Source of the DNA: AP-15 sp963724435
Lineage (GTDB): Bacteria > Pseudomonadota > Alphaproteobacteria > ATCC43930 > CGMCC-115725
DNA length: 64,000 bases
Direction of reading: 5' to 3'
Assembly (NCBI GenBank): GCA_963724435.1
Contig: CAVRUN010000001.1
Span: 124,001 to 188,000 of the forward strand
A program made the translations under genes and the position numbers. Positions 33,585 through 41,597 of the stretch are shown here, one piece after another. The notes beneath the pieces are model-generated. The model worked only from the letters and a program-made list of their open reading frames with translations, made no database searches and was not told the DNA's origin. Every line of letters begins with the position of its first letter. Position 1 is the first letter of the stretch.

Positions 33585-35747
33585 GTGAGTTCACAACCAG
33601 TTGACGAGGGAATGACGGAAGTCGTCTCGCAGCCGGCCCCGCAACAGCGCTCGACACGCCGACGCCGACCGCTGCCGATGGATCCGCGGCGCGCACCGGA
33701 AGGGGTGAGCACCGACGCCCACGACTCCGTCGCGCCGGATGTGCCGGCATCCGATGTCGAGACCAAACCCGACGCGAGCTCTGAAATTGGCTTCGCGGAC
33801 GGAGCGAGCGGGATCGCGCGCGGGGTCGCGGCTATTCGCGCCGCGCTCAGAACGATGCCGGCGACGCCGGGCGTCTATCGCATGCTCGATCGCAAGGGCG
33901 ACGCAATGTACGTCGGCAAGGCACGAAACCTGCGGGCCCGGGTGCAGAACTACGCGCACGTTGCGACCTTGTCGAACCGGCTGCGGCGGATGGTAGCCGA
34001 GACGACGGCGATGGAGATCGTCTCGACCCATACCGAGGCGGAAGCGCTGCTGCTCGAATGCAATTTGATCAAGCGGCTGATGCCGCGCTTCAATGTTCTG
34101 CTGCGCGACGACAAATCATTCCCGTTGATCCATCTGACCGCGGATCACGCGTTTCCGCAGCTGACCAAGTTTCGCGGCGCGCAAAACAAAGGCGGCGATT
34201 ATTTCGGGCCGTTCGCCTCGGCGGGGGCCGTCAACCGCACCCTGATCACGTTGCAGAAAGCATTCCTGTTGCGTTCGTGCAGCAACAGCATCTTCGCCAA
34301 TCGCACCCGCCCGTGTCTGCTGCACCAGATCAAACGGTGCAGCGCGCCCTGTGTCGGAAGGATCAGCCCGGGGCGCTACGCCGAATTGATCGAAGAGGCC
34401 AGGGCGTTTCTGAGTGGCGGCAGTGACGCGGTGCAGCAGCGCCTCGCGGTGGAAATGCAGGAAGCGGCGGCGGCGCTCGACTTTGAGGCCGCGGGGCTGA
34501 TCCGTGATCGGATCCGGGCTTTGACCTTGGTCCAGGGACATCAGGACATCCACGTCCCCGGCGTCATCGATGCCGATGTGATCGCCGCCCACCAGGCCGG
34601 GGGGCAGACCTGCGTCCAAGTGTTCTTTTTCCGAGGCGGCCAGAATTGGGGCAACCGTGCCTATTTCCCGAGCCACGACCGCCAGCTCGCGGCCGAGGAA
34701 GTGCTGGGCTCGTTTGTCGGTCAATTCTATGACAACCGACCAAAGCCGCCATTGGTGCTGCTGAGTCACCGGCTTCCGGAACATCAGCTGGTGGAGGAAG
34801 CCCTGTCGCTCGGTGGCGGACGGGTGACTCTGGCGGTGCCGCAGCGCGGCGACAAACGCAAGCTGGTGGACCGGGTGTTGGCCGCCGCCCGCGAGGGGCT
34901 TGGTCGCCGCCTCGCCGAAAGCGCCTCGCAGCGCCGCTTGCTCGATGGGGTTGCTGCAGCTCTCGGTCTCGACGCCGCGCCCAACCGCATAGAGGTTTAC
35001 GATAACAGCCACATTCAGGGAACAAACGCGGTCGGCGCGATGATCGTCGCCGGTCCGGAGGGGCTGATAAAGGGAGCCTACCGCAAGTTCAACATCCGTG
35101 GTGCGGCCCTCACCCACCCGATCCTTCGGGCCGGGCCCCCCCTCTCCCCCAGTGCGGGGGAAGGTGCTGAGCTTAGCGAAGCGGGTGAGGCGGACGGTGT
35201 GGCGGCCGGCGGTGACGACTATGCGATGATGCGTGAGGTGCTGCTGCGCCGCTTTAGTCGAGCGCTCAAGGAAGACCCGGAGCGTGAGCAGGGCGGCTGG
35301 CCCGATCTTGTGCTGATCGACGGCGGACGGGGCCAGCTCAGTATCGCGCAAGGCGTGCTTGACGAACTCGGCATTGCCGATGTCGCGATCGTCGGCATCG
35401 CCAAGGGGCCGGACCGCAATGCCGGCCGGGAGCGCTTTTTCGTGCCGGGCCGCGCGCCATTCTCGCTCGATCCGCGCGATCCGGTTCTGTATTTCCTACA
35501 GCGGCTGCGCGACGAGGCTCACCGCTTTGCGATTGGCACCCACCGAGCGCGGCGAGCGAAGGCGATCGGCCGATCGCCGCTCGACGAAATCGCCGGCATC
35601 GGGTCGCGCCGGAAGCGGGCGCTGTTGCTTCATTTCGGCTCCGCCCGCGCTGTCGCCCGCGCCGGGCTCGGCGAACTCGAACGCGTCGGCGGCATCAGCA
35701 AAACCGTAGCAAAAAAGATTTATGATCATTTTCACGCCGATGGCTAA
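33585..35747 (+). CDS. uvrC: Excinuclease ABC subunit C with an in-frame repeat insertion
   Basis: UvrC makes both incisions in nucleotide excision repair. The N-terminal GIY-YIG nuclease (PGVYRMLDRKGDAMYVGKARNLRARV) follows an unusually long, polar leader of about 85 residues. A UVR motif (AAAALDFEAAGLIRDRIRAL), the RNase H-like endonuclease region (EVYDNSHIQGTNAVGAMIV) and the terminal helix-hairpin-helix (IGSRRKRALLLHFGS) are present. Between YRKFNIRG and DDYAMMREVL, where relatives have a few residues, there are about 37 extra residues encoded by a palindromic repeat. The frame stays open. The start used is a GTG at 33585; an ATG at 33612 is an alternative. Confidence 0.95.
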   Translation: MSSQPVDEGMTEVVSQPAPQQRSTRRRRPLPMDPRRAPEGVSTDAHDSVAPDVPASDVETKPDASSEIGFADGASGIARGVAAIRAALRTMPATPGVYRMLDRKGDAMYVGKARNLRARVQNYAHVATLSNRLRRMVAETTAMEIVSTHTEAEALLLECNLIKRLMPRFNVLLRDDKSFPLIHLTADHAFPQLTKFRGAQNKGGDYFGPFASAGAVNRTLITLQKAFLLRSCSNSIFANRTRPCLLHQIKRCSAPCVGRISPGRYAELIEEARAFLSGGSDAVQQRLAVEMQEAAAALDFEAAGLIRDRIRALTLVQGHQDIHVPGVIDADVIAAHQAGGQTCVQVFFFRGGQNWGNRAYFPSHDRQLAAEEVLGSFVGQFYDNRPKPPLVLLSHRLPEHQLVEEALSLGGGRVTLAVPQRGDKRKLVDRVLAAAREGLGRRLAESASQRRLLDGVAAALGLDAAPNRIEVYDNSHIQGTNAVGAMIVAGPEGLIKGAYRKFNIRGAALTHPILRAGPPLSPSAGEGAELSEAGEADGVAAGGDDYAMMREVLLRRFSRALKEDPEREQGGWPDLVLIDGGRGQLSIAQGVLDELGIADVAIVGIAKGPDRNAGRERFFVPGRAPFSLDPRDPVLYFLQRLRDEAHRFAIGTHRARRAKAIGRSPLDEIAGIGSRRKRALLLHFGSARAVARAGLGELERVGGISKTVAKKIYDHFHADG
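35108..35190. repeat. Palindromic repeat inserted in-frame inside uvrC
   Basis: Outer arms CCTCACCC (35108-35115) and GGGTGAGG (35183-35190) are perfect inverted repeats. An inner dyad (CCTCTCCCCC then GGGGGAAGG, 35141-35164) lies around a short loop. The CCCTCACCC...CTCTCCCCC style is a familiar intergenic palindrome in proteobacteria (recalled). Here it is translated, adding residues such as LTHPILRAGPPLSP and SEAGEADG without breaking the frame. Confidence 0.7.
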
Positions 35748-35793
35748 GATGCGTCGTTAGCCCTAGCGATTGTCCAATAATCGGGGATGGCGC

Positions 35794-36399
35794 GTGCCGT
35801 TGACCAGCTTGCCTAATCTGCTCACGCTATCGCGCATTCTGGTGATCCCGGTGGTAGTCGCGAGCTTTTACGTGCATGGCGAGTACGCGCGCTGGTTTGC
35901 CTGTGCGTTGTTTTCTGCTGCGGGTGTCACCGATTGGCTCGACGGACACATGGCCCGCAGGTGGCAGCAACAATCCGAACTCGGCCGGTTCCTTGATCCG
36001 ATCGCCGACAAGCTGCTGGTCGCCGCTACGCTGTTTATGCTGACGACATTCGGCCGGCTGTCCGCCGGGGCGGTATTTCCCGCATTGGTGATCCTGTGCC
36101 GCGAAATTCTGGTCTCCGGTTTGCGCGAATATCTCGCCGGCTTGCGCGTCGGCATGCCGGTCTCGCGGCTTGCCAAGTGGAAAACCACGATCCAGATGGT
36201 GGCGATCGGCTTCCTGCTCGTTGGCGACGCTGGGCCGAGCATTATTCCGGTTGCCGGGATCGGCGAGACGTTGTTGTGGATTGCCGCGCTGCTGACCTTG
36301 GTGACCGGCTATGATTATCTTCGGGCAGGGTTGCCGCATATCACGCGACCGCCCCGAGCGGGTGCAATTGCTCGCGGCAAATCCGGTCGTCCGGCTTAG
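35794..36399 (+). CDS. pgsA: CDP-diacylglycerol-glycerol-3-phosphate 3-phosphatidyltransferase
   Basis: PgsA makes phosphatidylglycerol phosphate in the inner membrane. The CDP-alcohol phosphatidyltransferase signature DG-x2-AR-x8-G-x3-D-x3-D is complete in DWLDGHMARRWQQQSELG followed by RFLDPIADKLL. LPNLLTLSRILVIPVVV starts the first membrane helix, and further helices follow. I chose the GTG at 35794, with GGGGATGG upstream; the frame opens from a TTG at 35770. It follows uvrC by 46 bp, a pairing common in alphaproteobacteria. Confidence 0.93.
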   Translation: MPLTSLPNLLTLSRILVIPVVVASFYVHGEYARWFACALFSAAGVTDWLDGHMARRWQQQSELGRFLDPIADKLLVAATLFMLTTFGRLSAGAVFPALVILCREILVSGLREYLAGLRVGMPVSRLAKWKTTIQMVAIGFLLVGDAGPSIIPVAGIGETLLWIAALLTLVTGYDYLRAGLPHITRPPRAGAIARGKSGRPA

Positions 36400-36452
36400 C
36401 GGCATTGCCGCTGCGGTGGCGAATTCCCAAGTGAGCGCCTAGGACGAACAGC

Positions 36453-36962
36453 GTGCGCGTTTTTGGGCTTGCCGGGTGGAGCGGCAGCGGTAAGACGACG
36501 CTGATGACAGCGTTGATCCCTGAATTCGTCGCGCGCGGCATTACCGTCTCGACCATTAAACACGCGCATCATGGCTTTGACGTCGATCAGCCCGGCAAGG
36601 ATTCCTGGCGCCACCGTCAGGCCGGCGCCCGCGAAGTCATGGTCGTATCGGATCAGCGTTGGGCGTTGATGCACGAACTGCGCGAGGAGCCCGAGCCTAA
36701 TCTTGACAATCTGCTGCCGCGGATTACTCCGGTCGATCTGTTGCTGGTTGAAGGGTTTAAGCGGCATGCGCATCCAAAAATTGAGGTTCACCGTCCCTCG
36801 ATTGGCAAGCCGCCGCTGCATTCCGACGATCCCTTTGTTGTAGCCGTCGCGTCCGACGTTGATCTGCCTGGGCTGCCATTGCCGTTGCTGCCGCTTGGAG
36901 ACCCAGCGGTGATAGCCGATTTTATTCTGTGCTATGACGGGTGTGCGCGATGGCACAACTGA
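36453..36962 (+). CDS. mobB: Molybdopterin-guanine dinucleotide biosynthesis protein B
   Basis: MobB is a GTP-binding accessory protein for molybdenum cofactor maturation. The P-loop VFGLAGWSGSGKTTLMTALI lies at the N-terminus, followed by STIKHAHHGFDVDQPGKDSWRHRQAGA, a MobB signature, and LLLVEGFKRHAHPKIEVHR. Length (169 residues) fits. GTG start. It overlaps moeA by 13 bp, which supports one operon mobB-moeA-moaD-moaE. Confidence 0.94.
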   Translation: MRVFGLAGWSGSGKTTLMTALIPEFVARGITVSTIKHAHHGFDVDQPGKDSWRHRQAGAREVMVVSDQRWALMHELREEPEPNLDNLLPRITPVDLLLVEGFKRHAHPKIEVHRPSIGKPPLHSDDPFVVAVASDVDLPGLPLPLLPLGDPAVIADFILCYDGCARWHN

Positions 36963-38203
36963 GCGATGACTGCTTCGCCTTTGGTGGCGCGCTGTTGCGC
37001 GTGGACGAGGCGCTGTGCCGCATTGATGAACGCGTCGTCCCGGTCGTCAGTGCCGAGACCATGTCGCTGCGTGCTGCTGTCGGTCGCGTTTTGGCCGACG
37101 ATCTGGTCGCGGGAATGAATTTGCCGCCGCACGCCAATAGCGCCGTCGATGGCTACGCGGTCAGGCATACCGATCTGTCTGAAGACCGCGAGACCGAATT
37201 GCCGGTTAGCGGCCGGGCGGCGGCCGGCCATCCGCTTGGTCGCGCGATCCGGCCCGGCGAGGCGGTGCGCATCTTTACCGGCGCACCAATGCCGGACGAC
37301 GCCGACACCGTGATGATGCAAGAGGATTGCGTCGCGGTCGATGGTAGGGTGCGGCTCAAACCGGGAATTCGGAAGGGAGCCAATTGCCGCCAAGCCGGCG
37401 AAGATGTGGCGCTCGGTGAGACGGCGCTGGCCTCCGGCGTACGGCTAAGTCCGGCGGAGATCGGTCTAGCGGCGGCGCTTGGACATCGCGAGTTGCGTGT
37501 ATACCGGCCGTTGCGGGTTGCATTGTTGTCGACCGGCGACGAAGTGCGCGAACCCGGGACCGAACTGCCTCCCGGCGCCATCTATGACGCGAACCGTTTC
37601 ATGCTGGCGGGCTTGTTGGAACGGTTCGGTTGCGCGGTCACCGATTTCGGCATCGTTCCCGACCGTGAAGGCGCGCTCGTCGACACGCTAAGCTCGGCCT
37701 GCACCGGTCACGATCTGATCGTGACCTCGGGCGGTGTTTCGACCGGCGATGAGGATCATGTCAAAGCAGCGGTCGAGCGCCTCGGTGCCTTGCATTTTTG
37801 GCGGCTGGCGATCAAACCGGGACGGCCGGTAGCGCTCGGCCAGATTACCGGCGTGCCGGTCATCGGGTTGCCGGGAAATCCGGTCGCCGTCGTAGTGACT
37901 TTTGCGGTTCTCGCGCGATCTTTAATTTTAAAGCTCGCTGGTGCAGTGGCGCCGCCGCCGCGGGTGTTTCCGGTCCGCGCCGACTTCGGCTATCGCAAAA
38001 AGCCGGGTCGGCGAGAATATTTGCGCGTGCGGCTCGAGCGCGAAGATGGTGCGTTAATAGCCGTCAAATATTCGCGCGACGGCGCCGGCATCCTGTCGTC
38101 GATCGTCCATTCGGAAGGCCTGGTCGTGCTCGACGAGACCACCGGTGATCTACAAGCCGGCTCGATGGTCGATTTTTTGCCGTTTTCCGAGGTCCTCCGG
38201 TGA
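36950..38203 (+). CDS. moeA: Molybdopterin molybdenumtransferase
   Basis: MoeA inserts molybdate into adenylylated molybdopterin. Conserved blocks seen are PPHANSAVDGYAVR, GEAVRIFTGAPMPDDADTVMMQE, VALLSTGDEV, IYDANRFML, TSGGVSTGDEDHVK, KPGRPVALG and GLPGNPVAVVVTF. Length is 417 residues. I used the ATG at 36950 inside the mobB end; an in-frame GTG at 36941 is possible. The downstream moaD start overlaps its stop (GTGA). Confidence 0.95.
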   Translation: MAQLSDDCFAFGGALLRVDEALCRIDERVVPVVSAETMSLRAAVGRVLADDLVAGMNLPPHANSAVDGYAVRHTDLSEDRETELPVSGRAAAGHPLGRAIRPGEAVRIFTGAPMPDDADTVMMQEDCVAVDGRVRLKPGIRKGANCRQAGEDVALGETALASGVRLSPAEIGLAAALGHRELRVYRPLRVALLSTGDEVREPGTELPPGAIYDANRFMLAGLLERFGCAVTDFGIVPDREGALVDTLSSACTGHDLIVTSGGVSTGDEDHVKAAVERLGALHFWRLAIKPGRPVALGQITGVPVIGLPGNPVAVVVTFAVLARSLILKLAGAVAPPPRVFPVRADFGYRKKPGRREYLRVRLEREDGALIAVKYSRDGAGILSSIVHSEGLVVLDETTGDLQAGSMVDFLPFSEVLR

Positions 38204-38451
38204 AGATCCTCTATTTCGCCTGGCTGCGAGCGCGCATTGGTTGCGCCGAGGAAGAGTTGGCGTTGCCATCGGAAATTCGTGACGTGGCGGGCTTGCTTGC
38301 TTGGCTGCAGACGCGGGGCCCGCGCTACGCCGAGGCTCTGCGCGATTTGTCGGTCGTGCGCGTTGCGGTCAACCAAGATTACGTCAGCAGCGAACATCCG
38401 CTGCACGAGGGTGACGAGGTCGCAATCTTTCCGCCTGTCACCGGAGGCTGA
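38200..38451 (+). CDS. moaD: Molybdopterin synthase sulfur-carrier subunit
   Basis: A ubiquitin-like 83-residue protein with the obligatory C-terminal Gly-Gly (FPPVTGG), which carries the thiocarboxylate used to make the dithiolene of molybdopterin. ILYFAWLRARIGCAEEEL is a typical MoaD opening. The GTG start overlaps the moeA stop by 4 bp. moaE begins 4 bp after its stop. Confidence 0.95.
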   Translation: MKILYFAWLRARIGCAEEELALPSEIRDVAGLLAWLQTRGPRYAEALRDLSVVRVAVNQDYVSSEHPLHEGDEVAIFPPVTGG

Positions 38452-38455
38452 GACG

Positions 38456-38920
38456 ATGATCCGAGTGCAGCGTGAGGATTTCGACATCGGCGTCGAGCTT
38501 CAGCGGCTCGCGGACGGCAATCACCGCATCGGCGGCATCGCGAGCTTTATCGGGTTGGTGCGGGACATGGGCGGCGGCGACCGGGTGTCGGCGCTGAGCC
38601 TCGAACATTATCCGGGCATGACCGAAAGGAAGCTCGCCGAGATCGAGCTCGAAGCGCATCGTCGCTGGCCGCTCGACGCGTCGCTAATTATCCACCGCTA
38701 TGGCCGGCTCGAACCGGGTGACCGTATCGTGCTCGTCGCGACGGCCTCGCCGCATCGCGAAGCAGCGCTGGCCGCCTGCCACTTTCTGATCGACTGGCTC
38801 AAAACCGACGCGCCATTTTGGAAGAGCGAAGAAACCCCCGAGGGCGAGCGCTGGGTCGAAACCCGCAAGGAAGACAACGCCGCTAAAGAGAGCTGGGGCA
38901 GGGATCACAGCGCCAAGTGA
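38456..38920 (+). CDS. moaE: Molybdopterin synthase catalytic subunit
   Basis: MoaE transfers sulfur from MoaD to precursor Z. Diagnostic segments are GGIASFIGLVRDMGGGDRV, LEHYPGMTERKLAEIE, IIHRYGRLEPGDRIVLVATASPHREAALAACHFLIDWLKTDAPFWK and the final K-x-E region (KSEETPEGERWVE). Length is 154 residues. The ATG at 38456 lies 4 bp after moaD; the open frame upstream is moaD read in another frame. Confidence 0.95.
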   Translation: MIRVQREDFDIGVELQRLADGNHRIGGIASFIGLVRDMGGGDRVSALSLEHYPGMTERKLAEIELEAHRRWPLDASLIIHRYGRLEPGDRIVLVATASPHREAALAACHFLIDWLKTDAPFWKSEETPEGERWVETRKEDNAAKESWGRDHSAK

Positions 38921-39064
38921 CGCCAGCAAATATCTCTTTTTTTTCCGCAGCGCGACAGACGGCATGATTGGTGGTGAATCTTCTTCACTATTCGGAAGGC
39001 ACCCGCGGGCGGGCGAATGGGTACGAGAATACACCCGCTCTTCTACGTGCTTCCCGGTAACGTG

Positions 39065-39298
39065 TCAGCCTGTCGGGACGTCGACCAACTCAAGCCGCTG
39101 TTCGATGCGTCCGACACGGCGGTCGAGATTGTCAAGCCGCACCGATAGCCCGGCGTAATCGCCGTGTATCGCGGCAACTTCGCGTTCCAATCGACCGAGC
39201 CGAACTATTATTTCGTCGAGTTTCTCGCGCTGAGCTGCTTGCTCAGACCGGATTGCCCGAAGCATGTTCAGGATAAGGTCGGCTCGCTCGTCGCTCAC
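39065..39298 (-). CDS. Small coiled-coil protein
   Basis: A 77-residue, highly charged, almost entirely helical protein with continuous heptads (LRAIRSEQAAQREKLDEI, LDNLDRRVGRIEQRLEL). There is no membrane segment. Similar small coiled-coil proteins are common in alphaproteobacteria and have no known function. I chose the GTG at 39296-39298, preceded by GAGGA; the frame is open to an ATG at 39343. Confidence 0.68.
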   Translation of the reverse strand: MSDERADLILNMLRAIRSEQAAQREKLDEIIVRLGRLEREVAAIHGDYAGLSVRLDNLDRRVGRIEQRLELVDVPTG

Positions 39299-39355
39299 AA
39301 TTTTCCTCGCGAGGACCGCGTCTCCTGCAACCTCATAGAGCATCCAGGGAATTTA

Positions 39356-40261
39356 TCAAGCGGCGGTCGCCGCGACTTTCTTACCAACGGTGCGGTCATA
39401 GTCTTCCCACATCAGGCGGCAGATCGTGCCCGGCGTGAAGCGATAATGGCCGCGCTCGCCGATGATTTCGCCGACCGGCGTCACCTCGGCTGCCGAGCCG
39501 GTCAAGAATACTTCGTCGGCCTCGGCCAGCTCTTCCGGCATGATCGCCCGCTCAACGACTTTGATGCCGCGCTTTTTGGCAAGCGCGATCACGGTCTGGC
39601 GGGTGATGCCGTTGAGGAAGCAGTCCGGTGTCGGGGTGTGTAATTCGCTGTTGATCGCGAGGAAGATGTTGGCGCCGGTGCCCTCGGCGAGCTGGCCGCG
39701 CCAGTCGAGCATCAGCGCGTCGTCGCAGCCCGCGGCCTCGGCGTCATGCTTCGACATCGTGCAGATCATGTAGAGTCCGACCGCCTTGGCCTGGGTCGGG
39801 GCGGTATGCGGCGCCGGGCGCGCCCACGGCGCCCATTTCATGCGGATGCCCTTGGCCCGGGCTTCGGGCGAGAAATAGGCCGGCCAGTCCCAGGCAGCGA
39901 TCGCGAGGTGGATTTTGGTGGCCTGGGCTGACACCCCCATCTGCTCGGCACCGCGCCAGGCGATCGGCCTGACATAACCGTCGACGATCTTGTTCGAGGT
40001 CATGACTTGCTGCGTCGCCTCAGCCAACTCGTCCATATTAGCTGGAACCTCGAAACCGAGAATTCTGGCCGAGTTGATCAGGCGATGATTATGATCGTCG
40101 AGACGAAAGACCGTGCCATTGTAGACGCGCTCGCCTTCGAAGACGCAGCTTGCATAATGCAGCCCGTGGCTCAACACGTGCAAGCGGGCGTCGCGCCACG
40201 GGATCAGCTTGCCGTCGTACCAGATGAAGCCGTCGCGATCATCAAACGGGACCATGGACAT
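39356..40261 (-). CDS. ilvE: Branched-chain amino acid aminotransferase
   Basis: A fold-type IV PLP enzyme for the last step of Leu/Ile/Val synthesis. The opening is IWYDGKLIPWRDARLHVLSHGLHYASCVFEGERVY. The region after TQAKAVGLYMICTMSKHDAEAAG holds the PLP lysine. LDWRGQLAEGTGANIF and LNGITRQTVIALA are standard. Length is 301 residues. It is divergent from a MarR/OmpR/EnvZ set, an arrangement reminiscent of ilvE-petPR in purple bacteria. Confidence 0.94.
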   Translation of the reverse strand: MSMVPFDDRDGFIWYDGKLIPWRDARLHVLSHGLHYASCVFEGERVYNGTVFRLDDHNHRLINSARILGFEVPANMDELAEATQQVMTSNKIVDGYVRPIAWRGAEQMGVSAQATKIHLAIAAWDWPAYFSPEARAKGIRMKWAPWARPAPHTAPTQAKAVGLYMICTMSKHDAEAAGCDDALMLDWRGQLAEGTGANIFLAINSELHTPTPDCFLNGITRQTVIALAKKRGIKVVERAIMPEELAEADEVFLTGSAAEVTPVGEIIGERGHYRFTPGTICRLMWEDYDRTVGKKVAATAA

Positions 40262-40385
40262 CAGCGTTTCCTCGCACCCGATGGATCAAGGGCCGGCCCG
40301 ATCGGGACAAAGCCGGCCGACTGGCCTAGAACTTTATATTCCAGAGGACGCTCGGACGGTAAGCAAGGTTGCGAGATAAGTCAAT

Positions 40386-40886
40386 ATGGCTGACATAAAA
40401 TTGCGGCCCGAGCCATTTTTTGCCGGCGAGGACGAGGTCAGGGAAGGGATCGAACTGCTGTTTTTCGCCTATCGCGACTTTATCGCTGAGCCCGATGCCA
40501 TTCTGGCCCGCTACGGATTTGGGCGGGCGCATCATCGCGTAATCCACTTTGTCGGGCGCCACCCGCACATGACTGTCAGCGAGCTGTTGGATATCCTGCA
40601 CATCACGAAACAGAGCCTGAGCCGGGTGCTGAGCGAATTGGTAGACCAGGGATTTATCACTCAGCGCCCGGGTTCCCGCGATCGGCGCCAGCGTCTGCTC
40701 GAACTGACGTCGGAAGGACGCCGACTCGAGCGCGAAGTTTCGGCGCCGCAGCGCGCGCGCATCACAGAAGCCTATCGACAAGCCGGCGCTGTTGCGGTCG
40801 ACGGCTTTCGCAGGGTGGTGATGGCGATAATCGCGGATCCCGGCGATCGCCGCCGCTTCGACGACGCCCCGACCGGAAAGCGATGA
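40386..40886 (+). CDS. MarR-family transcriptional regulator
   Basis: A 166-residue winged-helix repressor. The recognition region is HPHMTVSELLDILHITKQSLSRVLSELVDQGFI, followed by the wing RPGSRDRRQRLLELTSEGRRL. The N-terminal helix would form the dimer interface. The gene is first in a MarR, response-regulator, kinase row. In Rhodobacter, PetP (MarR-like) and PetR have the same order beside ilvE, so I infer a PetP-like role without proof. Confidence 0.9.
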   Translation: MADIKLRPEPFFAGEDEVREGIELLFFAYRDFIAEPDAILARYGFGRAHHRVIHFVGRHPHMTVSELLDILHITKQSLSRVLSELVDQGFITQRPGSRDRRQRLLELTSEGRRLEREVSAPQRARITEAYRQAGAVAVDGFRRVVMAIIADPGDRRRFDDAPTGKR

Positions 40887-40913
40887 CGATGGCCAACAGA
40901 TGATTCCGGCGAG

Positions 40914-41597
40914 ATGAGCAGTCTCGAACCCCATCTTCTTGTCGTCGATGACGATGCACGTCTTCGAGAATTGCTGCGTCGGTATTTGTCGGAAAGTGGG
41001 TTCCGCATCACAACGGCTGGCGATACCGCCGAGGCGCGCCGCCAGCTCGCCAGCTTTGCCTTTGATCTTGTGGTGCTCGATGTAATGTTGCCGGGCGAGA
41101 GCGGACTCGATCTGACCCGCGATCTGCACCGCGAAAATCAGCTTCCGGTGTTGCTGCTGACCGCGATGGCAGAGCCCGAGGATCGCGTAAACGGGCTTGA
41201 ACAAGGCGCCGACGATTACCTGTCAAAGCCGTTCGAGCCGCGCGAATTGGTGTTGCGCATCCGTAATCTGCTGCAGCGGCGGCCGGCAGACGACGCGATA
41301 CGGCAAGAAGTCCGGTTTGGCGGCTGTCGCTTTGATCTGATCCGCGGCGAGCTGTTCCGCGGCAGTGAACCGATCCATCTGACCGCGGCGGAAACCGCCT
41401 TGCTCGCCGGTTTGGCGCAGCGGCCGGATGAGCCGGTCTCGCGTGAGGAATTGTCGCTGTCGGCGCAGTTCAGCGGTAATGTTCGCAATGTCGATGTCCA
41501 GATGACGCGATTGCGCCGCAAGATCGAGCGCGATCCGCGTTTTCCGCGTTATCTGCAAACCGTGCGCGGCACCGGTTATGTCCTCAAGCCGGATTGA
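40914..41597 (+). CDS. OmpR-family response regulator
   Basis: Receiver domain with the acidic pocket LVVDDDARL, the phosphoacceptor Asp in LVVLDVMLPGESGLDL and the switch Lys in YLSKPFEPREL. A winged-helix OmpR/PhoB output domain follows (DVQMTRLRRKIERDPRFPRYLQTVRGTGYVL). Length is 227 residues. It overlaps the sensor kinase start by 20 bp, so the pair is almost certainly co-translated. Confidence 0.95.
   Translation: MSSLEPHLLVVDDDARLRELLRRYLSESGFRITTAGDTAEARRQLASFAFDLVVLDVMLPGESGLDLTRDLHRENQLPVLLLTAMAEPEDRVNGLEQGADDYLSKPFEPRELVLRIRNLLQRRPADDAIRQEVRFGGCRFDLIRGELFRGSEPIHLTAAETALLAGLAQRPDEPVSREELSLSAQFSGNVRNVDVQMTRLRRKIERDPRFPRYLQTVRGTGYVLKPD

Noticed and set aside
34116..35351. Long minus-strand open frame (411 codons) opposite uvrC
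   Set aside because: Antisense shadow; the uvrC frame on the plus strand is conserved throughout.
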